NCBI GenBank assembly: GCA_002471805.1
Contig: DKQR01000169.1
Span: forward strand, 862 to 18,760
DNA from: Fidelibacterota bacterium UBA7303
GTDB taxonomy: Bacteria; Fidelibacterota; Marinisomatia; Marinisomatales; UBA1611
DNA length: 17,899 bases
Direction: 5' to 3'
The translations under genes were made by a program, and so were the position numbers. Below are positions 9,297-14,871 of this stretch, piece by piece. The notes beneath the pieces were generated by a model, which was not told the origin of the DNA, did not search any database, and saw only the letters and a program-made list of their open reading frames with translations. Position 1 is the stretch's first letter; every line of letters starts with the position of its first letter.

Positions 9297-10109
9297 ATGA
9301 AAAATTATATCATAATCATCCTGTTGTTTGTTTCGTGCCTTACTGCACAACAAAAATCAGATCAGCAATATGCCAGTTCTGTATACACACTTTCCAAAGG
9401 CTTAGACCTACCTCTTGGTACATTAATTGCAGCCTTTAATATTTCTGCGCTTATACTGAAAAATAATGTAAAACCACTCACTGTTGATGAAATTAATCAG
9501 TTGAATACCAACGATATCTGGAAGTTTGAGCGAAATCTTACTGGAAACTGGGATAGGAAGGCCAAAACAGCCAGTGATGTGTTTCTTTATTCCAGTATTT
9601 TCTATCCGGCATTTTTGTATCTGCAAAAGGATATTAGTAAGGATGCACTTCCTATTGCATTGATATGGCTGGAAACATTGACCTTGAATCTGGGACTCAC
9701 GGATCTGACCAAAGCGCTGGTGTCCCGCAAGCGTCCTTATCTCTATGGGGATAAAGCCAGCCTGGGTGAGAAACAAAAATATGATAATCAGCGGAGTTTC
9801 TTTTCAGGTCATACTTCTACGTCGGCTGCCTCCTGTTTTATGCTGGCCAAGATCTACCAGGATTATCATCCGCAGGATAAGCGTTTACCCTACATCTGGT
9901 CATTTACCGCTGCCATTCCGGCAATCACTGCCTATCTAAGAATAAAGGCTGGCAAACACTTCTATACGGATGTGATCGCTGGATATCTTGTCGGTGCTGC
10001 GGTAGGGATGACTGTTCCAGAATTGCATAAAATCGATAACAAATTCAGTACCGGGGCGACCATGCTTCCCAATGGTCAATTGGGATTACGGTTAACCTAT
10101 TCGTTTTAA
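9297..10109 (+). CDS. PAP2-superfamily phosphatase
   Basis: 270 residues. A hydrophobic N-terminus (MKNYIIIILLFVSCLTAQ) looks like a signal peptide or anchor. All three phosphatase motifs of the PAP2 / vanadium haloperoxidase fold are present: KALVSRKRP (K139, R146, P147), SGH at 170-172, and R215-x5-H221-xxx-D225 in RIKAGKHFYTD. The Ser that usually precedes the Arg of motif 3 is Leu here. Hydrophobic segments between and after the motifs suit a membrane-bound or periplasmic enzyme acting on phosphatidic acid, undecaprenyl-PP or similar lipid phosphates; the substrate cannot be chosen from sequence. Start ATG 9297 has GGGAG about 12 nt upstream. It is transcribed away from lysA and stands alone. 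Confidence 0.9.
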   Translation: MKNYIIIILLFVSCLTAQQKSDQQYASSVYTLSKGLDLPLGTLIAAFNISALILKNNVKPLTVDEINQLNTNDIWKFERNLTGNWDRKAKTASDVFLYSSIFYPAFLYLQKDISKDALPIALIWLETLTLNLGLTDLTKALVSRKRPYLYGDKASLGEKQKYDNQRSFFSGHTSTSAASCFMLAKIYQDYHPQDKRLPYIWSFTAAIPAITAYLRIKAGKHFYTDVIAGYLVGAAVGMTVPELHKIDNKFSTGATMLPNGQLGLRLTYSF

Positions 10110-10318
10110 ATACTGGCTTTCAACTGCTACGGTTTCTGTGGATGTATTCTGGCGTGCAATATCTTTGATATGGGAAGAATTCATTTAGATAGAATTTGAT
10201 ACTTTTATGGTGTCGCCCTGATTAGTTTATGTCCCTCAAAATGGGAGTACAATAAGGCCTAATTTGATCTTATAAGATGAAAAATTATTTAAATTTTATT
10301 TTAACAGGAGTATTCATT
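10110..10318. other. Intergenic region before the selenoprotein pair
   Basis: No convincing gene or intrinsic terminator is visible. TTGATA at 10196-10201 could be a -35, but no good -10 follows at 16-18 nt. An ATG at 10277 opens the same frame as the peroxiredoxin and would add MKNYLNFILTGVFI, but it lacks a Shine-Dalgarno. The last part is AT-rich, as is common just before translated genes. Confidence 0.4.
10306..10310 (+). promoter_or_regulatory. Shine-Dalgarno deciding the peroxiredoxin start
   Basis: AGGAG lies 8 nt before the ATG at 10319. The alternative in-frame ATG at 10277 has no such site. Starting at 10319 also gives a protein of the normal BCP length, with the peroxidatic residue at 50 (Cys45 in E. 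coli BCP). Confidence 0.6.
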
Positions 10319-10795
10319 ATGCCTTTATTTGGATCAACACCTGACCTGGGAAAACCGGCACCGGATTTTTCACTACCGGATCAGGATGGAAATATGCATT
10401 CCCTGCAGGATTATCGAGGCCAAAGGCTGATAGTATATTTCTTTCCGAAAGCTGATACCCCTGGATGAATCAAGCAGGCCTGCGGGTTCCGGGATGAATC
10501 CGAAACATTTGAAAATTTAAATATTGCCATACTTGGAGTTAGTTATGACTCGCCGGTTGCGCTGCAAGCTTTTAAAAGTAAATATAATATACCCTTTCAT
10601 TTTCTATCAGATGCCAAAAAGAAAACCGGGATAAAATATGGCGTAAACAGAATATTATTTCCTGCCCGGAAAACATTTTTAATAGATGAAAATGGGATTC
10701 TCATTCATATCATTGATCATGTGAATCTCAATACTCACCCCAGGGATGTTTTGTCTATATTCGAGGCAGAAAAATTATCTAATCAATCCAATTAA
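10319..10795 (+). CDS. Selenocysteine-containing peroxiredoxin (PrxQ/BCP family), UGA at codon 50
   Basis: 158 residues if TGA 10466-10468 is read as selenocysteine. The frame runs through GKPAPDFSLPDQDG, the RLIVYFFPKADTPG strand, then U50-I-K-Q-A-C55-GFRDE, where every PrxQ/BCP relative has DTPGC-TxQAC. It continues with ILGVSYDS, FHFLSDAKK, YGVN and ARKTFLIDENG (the conserved Arg is present) to TAA 10793. The TGA replaces exactly the peroxidatic Cys, and homology is unbroken on both sides, which argues against a dead gene. U-x4-C is the atypical 2-Cys PrxQ arrangement, with C55 as resolving Cys. The protein should reduce H2O2 or organic peroxides using thioredoxin, in the cytoplasm. A hairpin with its loop 21 nt after the TGA is listed separately. 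The SelW-like gene follows after 14 nt. A start at 10277 would add a possible signal-like segment. Naive calling ends this gene at 10468 as a 63-residue fragment. Confidence 0.87.
10483..10502 (+). promoter_or_regulatory. Candidate bacterial SECIS hairpin of the peroxiredoxin gene
   Basis: CGGGUUC (10483-10489) pairs with GAAUCCG (10496-10502) over 7 bp, including one G-U, closing a hexaloop CGGGAU with G at its second position. The loop begins 21 nt after UGA 10466-10468, inside the 16-37 nt range I recall for bSECIS elements, which lie in the coding region just after the Sec codon and recruit SelB with Sec-tRNA. An outer pairing of CCUGGA (10460-10465) with UCCGGG (10488-10493) is an alternative fold. 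Confidence 0.7.
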
Positions 10796-10809
10796 ACATA
10801 GGAGAAGAC

Positions 10810-11037
10810 ATGAAAATATCCATAGAGTATTGTGCTGATTGAAACTATTTACCCAGAGCTTCCAGTTTGGAAGCAGAATTAAAGAGTACATTCCCAGATG
10901 TAAACACAAATTTGATCTCTAGCGGCGGCGGTGTATTTGAGATCATGCTGGACGGGAACCTGATCTTTTCTAAAAGAGCGAAAGGTCGTTTTCCAGATGA
11001 TGGCGAAGTGGTCACCTTGATCAACCAGGCGACATAA
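10810..11037 (+). CDS. SelW/Rdx-family (CXXU) selenoprotein, UGA at codon 11
   Basis: 75 residues if TGA 10840-10842 is selenocysteine. It begins MKISIEYC8-A-D-U11-NYLPRASSLEAEL, the beta-alpha start of the thioredoxin-like Rdx fold with its C-x-x-U redox motif. It then has LKSTFPDV, GGGVFEIMLDGNLIFSKRAKGRFPDD and a C-terminal helix VVTLINQ. This matches SelW and related proteins (the selWTH CXXU domain), whose G-F-EV-ng-LI-SK-G--P block is recognisable. The role is presumed to be a thiol/selenol oxidoreductase in the cytoplasm; the partner is unknown. AGGAGA at 10800-10805 gives a strong ribosome site, and the gap to the peroxiredoxin stop is 14 nt, so the two form an operon. A perfect hairpin follows the UGA (listed separately). 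Reading the TGA as a stop leaves 10 codons, so gene callers miss this gene. Confidence 0.87.
10858..10874 (+). promoter_or_regulatory. Candidate bacterial SECIS hairpin of the SelW-like gene
   Basis: GCUUCCA (10858-10864) and UGGAAGC (10868-10874) form a perfect 7-bp stem closing a GUU loop (or 6 bp with loop AGUUU), with G at the top. The loop begins 22 nt after UGA 10840-10842, nearly the same distance as in the neighbouring peroxiredoxin gene. The hairpin lies wholly inside the coding sequence, as bSECIS elements do. Confidence 0.7.
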
Positions 11038-11040
11038 ACC

Positions 11041-11100
11041 AACTCCATGCACACTGCCGTTTTCTTTTCCGGCAGAAAAATCAGCTGATCAATCGGAGTT
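11041..11100. repeat. Nested inverted repeats just after the SelW-like gene
   Basis: Outer arms AACTCC (11041-11046) and GGAGTT (11095-11100) enclose a 6-bp hairpin, CTGCCG (11054-11059) with CGGCAG (11070-11075), loop TTTTCTTTTC. No T-run follows on either strand, so it is not a standard intrinsic terminator. It could stabilise the 3' end of the selenoprotein mRNA or be chance. The rest of the gap to 11277 holds only the candidate promoter listed next. Confidence 0.3.
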
Positions 11101-11124
11101 CATAGATACGGTTATTATCGTTTA

Positions 11125-11153
11125 TTTACCGTTTAAAAAACTGTAACTATAGA
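11125..11153 (+). promoter_or_regulatory. Candidate sigma70-like promoter of the menA fusion gene
   Basis: TTTACC (11125-11130) and TATAGA (11148-11153) are separated by 17 nt in an AT-rich stretch, each matching consensus at 4 of 6 bases. This would leave a leader of about 120 nt before the ATG at 11278. The match is moderate, and sigma factor preferences in this lineage are not known to me. Confidence 0.3.
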
Positions 11154-11277
11154 ATAGCAGACCTTTAGGTTTATCATCTTTAAAACGCAGTCTATAAGGC
11201 TTAAAAGTATATGAGCCATTCTTATATATGTTTAGATTCCGCGCGCTAAATTCCACAAATAATCAGGAGATGACCTA

Positions 11278-12786
11278 ATGGACCGTGAATTGGACGCTAA
11301 GATCCTCGGGATGCTTAACGAAGCCAACTTTTTAACGATTGGAACTGCGGTGGGCAATAACCCTTCGGCAGCAAACGTTTATTTTGCCAATGAAGGTTTT
11401 GACATATACTTTTTCACGTTTAATCCCACACGCAAAGCTGAACAGATACGGGTAAATCCAGAAGTACAGTGTGTTGTTCGGCCGGATGGTTCCGAAGGGA
11501 TCAAGGAACTCCAGATCACTGGTTTCGCTGAAAAGATAAAAGATCCTGATGAAGTGGAAAAAGCATATACAATGGTTTGTGAAGTCACTGAAGCGTTTAA
11601 ACCCTATATGGAAGATGAATTCCTGAAGAAGAATGACGTAGTTGGTTATTATAAGATTAAACCGACAGTGATTAAATACGTTGATTTTTTTTCGGAACAA
11701 CAATTTGAATGGAGAGAATTTCCTGAAAACCAATCAGGCCTGTTAACTAATATCATCAAGGGAGGTTTGCGCAAAGCTGGTCTTTACCTGCGCGCAGTTC
11801 GGGCACCCTTTTTCACCGCAACTATCGCTCCCGTGGCCTTAGGCGGTGCGGTAGCATATTTCAATCTTAAGGCCTTCGATTGGAGCCTGTTCTGGTGGTC
11901 ACTGCTGGGAGCTGTTCTGGCCCATGCCGGTACAAATTTGGCCAATGATTATTCTGACCATAAAACCCGGAATGATGAGTCCAATAAACTCTTTAGTCCA
12001 TTTAATGGCGGTTCGCGCACCATCCAGGCAGGTCTGTTTTCATCCACGAAAGTTTTCATACTGTCTGTGGTAATGTTCCTAGGTGCCATCGGGATAGGGC
12101 TAAAACTAAATACTCACTTGCATGGTGCACCATTCGCCATCAGTCCGCTGCTCTGGTTTGGTTTGGCCGGTGTTTTCCTTGGTATTACCTATACCGGTGC
12201 TCCGCTTCGATTGAGTTACAATGGGTTTGGAGATTTTGCTGTTATGCTGGGTTTTGGTCCGGTTATGGCCTTGGGAACCCACTATGTACAATATCAGGCA
12301 CTCCAGCCCCAGATGGAATGGTATTTTCTTCCTGTGCTGGCTGCTTCAGTACCGGTTGCAATCCTGGTTGGTTTGATCCTGTTTATTAATGGTTTCCAGG
12401 ATTTTAATGCCGATCGTGAAGTTGGCAAACGGACATGGATCGTGCGAACCGCAGATACAGGAACTATTGCCGATTACACAAAACCTTTTGCAATCTATAA
12501 AGGCGCACTTTATTTTACGTTTCTTTACGTATTTACTCTGGGTATTTCCGGAGCGGTATACAGCGATTTTTCCACGCCATGGATCCTGATTGCACTGCTG
12601 CCTTTTTTACTGGCGCGTAAAGCGATGAGTATGGGCGGCGAATGGCTGGAACGCTGGGCAGAGGAAAATGCGGACCGTCAAAAACTGCCTTATGAACTGC
12701 TCATGGTCAACGTATCCACCATCGGAACGCATTTTACGGTCGGTATTCTGCTGACAGTTGGGTACTGGCTGGGTACAGTATATTAA
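11278..12786 (+). CDS. menA: Fusion of an FMN-binding split-barrel domain with MenA-type UbiA prenyltransferase
   Basis: 502 residues in one frame. Residues 1-~145 are a pyridoxamine-5'-phosphate-oxidase-like split barrel (FLTIGTAVGNNPSAANVYFA, then TFNPTRKAEQIRVNPEVQCVV, LQITGFAEKI, GYYKIKPTVIKYVDF). Residues ~170-502 are an integral-membrane UbiA prenyltransferase with about eight or nine hydrophobic helices. It carries both Asp motifs: N223-D-Y-S-D227 followed by the MenA-like NGGSRTIQAGL, and QD375FNAD379REVGKRT. MenA attaches a polyprenyl chain to 1,4-dihydroxy-2-naphthoate at the inner membrane; the UbiE/MenG gene next door supports the menaquinone reading. The N-terminal domain would lie on the cytosolic side and may bind flavin, F420 or haem; its job is unknown. 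AGGAGA lies 7 nt before the ATG. An intrinsic terminator follows. Confidence 0.88.
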   Translation: MDRELDAKILGMLNEANFLTIGTAVGNNPSAANVYFANEGFDIYFFTFNPTRKAEQIRVNPEVQCVVRPDGSEGIKELQITGFAEKIKDPDEVEKAYTMVCEVTEAFKPYMEDEFLKKNDVVGYYKIKPTVIKYVDFFSEQQFEWREFPENQSGLLTNIIKGGLRKAGLYLRAVRAPFFTATIAPVALGGAVAYFNLKAFDWSLFWWSLLGAVLAHAGTNLANDYSDHKTRNDESNKLFSPFNGGSRTIQAGLFSSTKVFILSVVMFLGAIGIGLKLNTHLHGAPFAISPLLWFGLAGVFLGITYTGAPLRLSYNGFGDFAVMLGFGPVMALGTHYVQYQALQPQMEWYFLPVLAASVPVAILVGLILFINGFQDFNADREVGKRTWIVRTADTGTIADYTKPFAIYKGALYFTFLYVFTLGISGAVYSDFSTPWILIALLPFLLARKAMSMGGEWLERWAEENADRQKLPYELLMVNVSTIGTHFTVGILLTVGYWLGTVY

Positions 12787-12811
12787 TTTGAAACACTCTG
12801 CCATATCTTCG

Positions 12812-12841
12812 AAAGAGCCCCATTACCGGGGCTCTTTTTTT
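12812..12841 (+). terminator. Rho-independent terminator after the menA fusion gene
   Basis: AAAGAGCCCC (12812-12821) pairs perfectly with GGGGCTCTTT (12828-12837) around the loop ATTACC, and runs into T7 (12835-12841). It is a textbook intrinsic terminator. It ends only 21 nt before the menG ATG, so either menG depends on read-through or it has a promoter inside the end of menA. Confidence 0.82.
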
Positions 12842-12862
12842 GTCCGTTCCAAGGATGATGTT

Positions 12863-13534
12863 ATGAATATGTTCAGTCAGGTGGCTGAACAATATGATAC
12901 ACTTAATCACATGTTTAGTTTATGGGGGGATCTTCGTTGGCGGAAGGCCAGTGCCAGGCTTTTGAATTTTTCCGAAGATGACCATGTCCTGGATTTTGGC
13001 TGCGGAACTGGAGATTTTACCTTTGCCCTGCGCAAGCATAGTGCTTTGTATATAACGGCCATTGATCTGTCGCCGGAAATGCTGGATCTAATGAAGAAAA
13101 AAACGGATAATGATACATCCAACTGGTTGGAGCTTATGGCAGCTGATGGGGAAGACCTGCCTTTTGACGAAAATACATTTGATGGTGCTGTGGCCGGCTT
13201 TGTGGGCCGTAACCTTCTGGACCTTCACCAGGGACTTTCGGAAATTCACCGAGTTGTAAAACCAGATGGCCGTATTGGTTTCTTGGAATTCTGCAAGCCG
13301 GACAATGGTTTGATGCGCGTGGTATCGTGGCTGTATTTCAGGCTTGTTGTCGCTCCTTTTGGCAATCTGTTTATGGGTAAAAGCGTTCCGGCGTACCGTT
13401 ATCTTATTGATACCATTGAAGCGTTCTATTCAACAGGAGAGATGCGCAGTTTTTTATCCGGAGCGGGGTTTAGACATGTTTATACAGTTTACTTCAATTT
13501 TGGCACTGTGGCACTCACGGTAGGAACGAAATGA
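12863..13534 (+). CDS. menG: Demethylmenaquinone methyltransferase (UbiE/MenG family)
   Basis: 223 residues from the ATG at 12863, which has AAGGA 7 nt upstream. The frame stays open back to 12758, but that extension reads through the terminator hairpin and lacks family similarity. A class I SAM methyltransferase: FSQVAEQYDTLNHMFSLW with RWRK is the UbiE N-terminal signature, VLDFGCGTGD (44-51) binds SAM, AIDLSPEML is motif II, and AVAGFVGRNLLDLHQGLSEIHRVVKPDGRIGFLEFCKP matches UbiE's GFGLRN through LEFSKP block, with G-V-G in place of the usual F-G-L. It methylates demethylmenaquinone in the last step of menaquinone synthesis, directly after MenA. A role in ubiquinone synthesis is unlikely in this lineage. 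Confidence 0.92.
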   Translation: MNMFSQVAEQYDTLNHMFSLWGDLRWRKASARLLNFSEDDHVLDFGCGTGDFTFALRKHSALYITAIDLSPEMLDLMKKKTDNDTSNWLELMAADGEDLPFDENTFDGAVAGFVGRNLLDLHQGLSEIHRVVKPDGRIGFLEFCKPDNGLMRVVSWLYFRLVVAPFGNLFMGKSVPAYRYLIDTIEAFYSTGEMRSFLSGAGFRHVYTVYFNFGTVALTVGTK

Positions 13535-13565
13535 TAATGAACTAATTTCTCCTGCATTTTTTAGT

Positions 13566-13619
13566 TTGACTGTATAATATTTTTTTGTAATATACTTACG
13601 AGTAACTTACGAGTATAAT
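13566..13619 (+). promoter_or_regulatory. Promoter region with tandem dyad operator of the lexA operon
   Basis: TTGACT at 13566-13571 is a good -35; TATACT at 13591-13596 (19-nt spacer) or TATAAT at 13614-13619 may be -10 boxes. Over them lie two tandem exact 11-mers, ACTTACGAGTA (13594-13604, 13605-13615). Each contains TTAC-ga-GTA, and the first is the perfect-arm dyad TTAC-N2-GTAA (13596-13605). A further GTAA lies at 13587-13590. Such half-sites over a promoter suggest a repressor operator, most simply for the LexA encoded downstream (autoregulation). From memory, Bdellovibrio LexA binds TTAC-N3-GTAA, which is similar but not identical. A leader hairpin AAAGCC/GGCTTT (13656-13672) follows. 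Confidence 0.45.
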
Positions 13620-13692
13620 TATAAAATACAAAGGGCGCAGGGTACTCCAAGCAGAAAAGCCTTTGCGGCTTTGTTGAACTCTGTGTTTTAAA

Positions 13693-13842
13693 ATGATGAA
13701 GAAAAGAATAAAAAAAGGACCATCACTGGCTGTTATTAGGGCCGTTACCCGGCTCAATGATCATGCTCATAAAAAAGCATCTCGATCTGTGATCTGGGCC
13801 GGAGAATCAATGACGAAACATTTGCCTATTACCTCGCAATGA
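13693..13842 (+). CDS. Small basic ORF overlapping the lexA start
   Basis: 49 residues, beginning MMKKRIKKGPSLAVIRAV and ending THLP-like (TKHLPITSQ), rich in Lys/Arg. No family is recognised. Its TGA overlaps the lexA ATG as ATGA, and lexA has no Shine-Dalgarno of its own, so translating this frame may be what delivers ribosomes to lexA. There is no clear ribosome site before the ATG pair at 13693/13696. A better one (GGAG, 13801-13804) precedes an internal in-frame ATG at 13810, which would give only a 10-codon leader. It could be an SOS-induced small protein, a coupling leader or spurious. Confidence 0.35.
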   Translation: MMKKRIKKGPSLAVIRAVTRLNDHAHKKASRSVIWAGESMTKHLPITSQ

Positions 13843-14453
13843 AACCACTGTCTCCAAAGTTGAAAAGATTCCTGGATTTTATTCAGCGATTCACCTTGAG
13901 CTTTGATCAGGCTCCTTCTTATGAAGAGATCATGGTCGGCCTTGGTTTTGACTCATTGGGAACAGTGAACTGGTATGTAAAGACCTTGGAAGAAGAAGGT
14001 CATTTATCCCGTATAAAAGGTCCCAACGGCAAGCGGGCGCTCACCTTAATCCACAAAGAGCACGCCACAACTACAGCCCGTTTGCCGCTGCTGGGCCTGA
14101 TCGCAGCGGGAGAACCCATTGAAGCATTGGAAAACCCGGAAGTGGTGGATGTGCCGCCATCTTTACTGCATCCTGATAACTATGTCCTGCAGGTGAAGGG
14201 GGATTCCATGATCGATGAAAAGATTCATGATGGCGATTTTATCGTGGCCAGGAAGACCAAAACTGCTCGTTCCGGACAGATCGTGGTGGCTTTGATCAAT
14301 GGTGAAGCCACATTGAAATGTTATGTTCCCAAAACAGATTGTATTGAGCTTCATCCTAGAAACCCAAATTTTCCAGTTATAAAGGTTAATCCCCAAGACG
14401 ATTTTCATATCAACGGCGTGCTTCTCTATTCTTTTAGAAACTACTTGAATTAA
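13839..14453 (+). CDS. lexA: LexA SOS repressor / self-cleaving S24 peptidase
   Basis: 204 residues, full length. Residues 1-~72 are the winged HTH (LSPKLKRFLDFIQRF, PSYEEIMVGLGFDSLGTVNWYVKTLEEEGHLSR, GKRALTL). The C-terminal S24 domain has the Ala90-Gly91 cleavage bond in LIAAGEP, nucleophile Ser123 in KGDSMIDEKIHDGD, and general-base Lys160 in GEATLK. RecA-ssDNA filaments would trigger self-cleavage and derepression. It heads the mutasome genes imuB and dnaE2, a common lexA-imu arrangement, and the tandem dyads upstream suggest it controls its own operon. Its TAA is immediately joined to the left arm of the inverted repeat around the GxxExxY gene. The start has no Shine-Dalgarno but overlaps the small ORF. 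Confidence 0.93.
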   Translation: MKPLSPKLKRFLDFIQRFTLSFDQAPSYEEIMVGLGFDSLGTVNWYVKTLEEEGHLSRIKGPNGKRALTLIHKEHATTTARLPLLGLIAAGEPIEALENPEVVDVPPSLLHPDNYVLQVKGDSMIDEKIHDGDFIVARKTKTARSGQIVVALINGEATLKCYVPKTDCIELHPRNPNFPVIKVNPQDDFHINGVLLYSFRNYLN

Positions 14454-14469
14454 CCACGAAGGCACGAAG
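14453..14469 (+). repeat. Left inverted-repeat arm
   Basis: 17 bp, beginning on the last base of the lexA stop codon. It contains an internal direct repeat, CACGAAG twice with one G between, and ends 2 nt before the ATG of the GxxExxY gene. Confidence 0.85.
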
Positions 14470-14471
14470 TA

Positions 14472-14867
14472 ATGAGAATAAAAACTCATTTACCTGACCA
14501 AATAGAAAATATAGGTAAGACGATTGTGGATTGTTCTTATCGAGTGCATAAAACTTTAGGTCCTGGTCTTTTGGAATCGATCTATGAGACTTGCTTGGTA
14601 TATGAGTTGAAAAAGACGGGTTTAAAGACATTTCGTCAAGTCAAGATCCCATTTCAATATGATGGACAAATTTTGGATTTGAGTTTGTGTCTGGATGTGT
14701 TGATTCATGATGAGATAATTATTGAATTAAAAGCCGTCGAAAACATGATTCCATTATATAAGGCTCAATTGATTTCTTATTTGAAACTCACCAACAAACG
14801 ATTGGGATATCTTATAAATTTTAATGTTCCTGTTTTTAAGGAGGGCATTCAAAGAATTATAGTATAA
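14472..14867 (+). CDS. GxxExxY protein (PD-(D/E)XK nuclease-like)
   Basis: 131 residues, typical for the family. The naming motif is G32-LL-E35-SI-Y38, after a helix with VHKTLGPG. D75 and E85-L-K87 (LCLDVLIHDEIIIELKAVE) form the D...ExK core of a PD-(D/E)XK nuclease fold. QLISYLKLTNKRLGYLINF and a C-terminal strand complete the family pattern. Biochemical function is not established; the family is widespread and often sits in repeat-flanked, apparently mobile contexts. Here it lies inside the lexA-imuB-dnaE2 operon, same strand, 18 nt after lexA and 4 nt before imuB, so it would be co-transcribed and damage-inducible, probably incidentally. Its ribosome site would be the GAAG of the repeat arm. 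Confidence 0.9.
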   Translation: MRIKTHLPDQIENIGKTIVDCSYRVHKTLGPGLLESIYETCLVYELKKTGLKTFRQVKIPFQYDGQILDLSLCLDVLIHDEIIIELKAVENMIPLYKAQLISYLKLTNKRLGYLINFNVPVFKEGIQRIIV

Positions 14868-14871
14868 GAAA

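Noticed and set aside
10277..10468. A separate 63-residue protein or a truncated peroxiredoxin pseudogene
   Set aside because: The frame resumes with full family homology after the TGA, which sits on the catalytic codon and is followed by a SECIS-like hairpin; a selenoprotein explains it better.
10474..10483. Palindrome GCAGGCCTGC resembling the E. coli fdhF SECIS tip (GC-AGGUCU-GC)
   Set aside because: Its loop would lie only about 7 nt after the UGA, too close for known bacterial SECIS elements; the 10483-10502 hairpin fits the expected distance.
10845..11054. Minus-strand ORF of 69 residues
   Set aside because: Antisense shadow of the SelW-like gene, no recognisable protein features.
12758..12862. 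Upstream extension of the menG frame to 12758
   Set aside because: It reads through the menA terminator hairpin and has no UbiE similarity; ATG 12863 has its own AAGGA.
13594..13615. Short CRISPR or satellite repeat
   Set aside because: Only two 11-bp copies without spacers; operator half-sites over a promoter explain them better.
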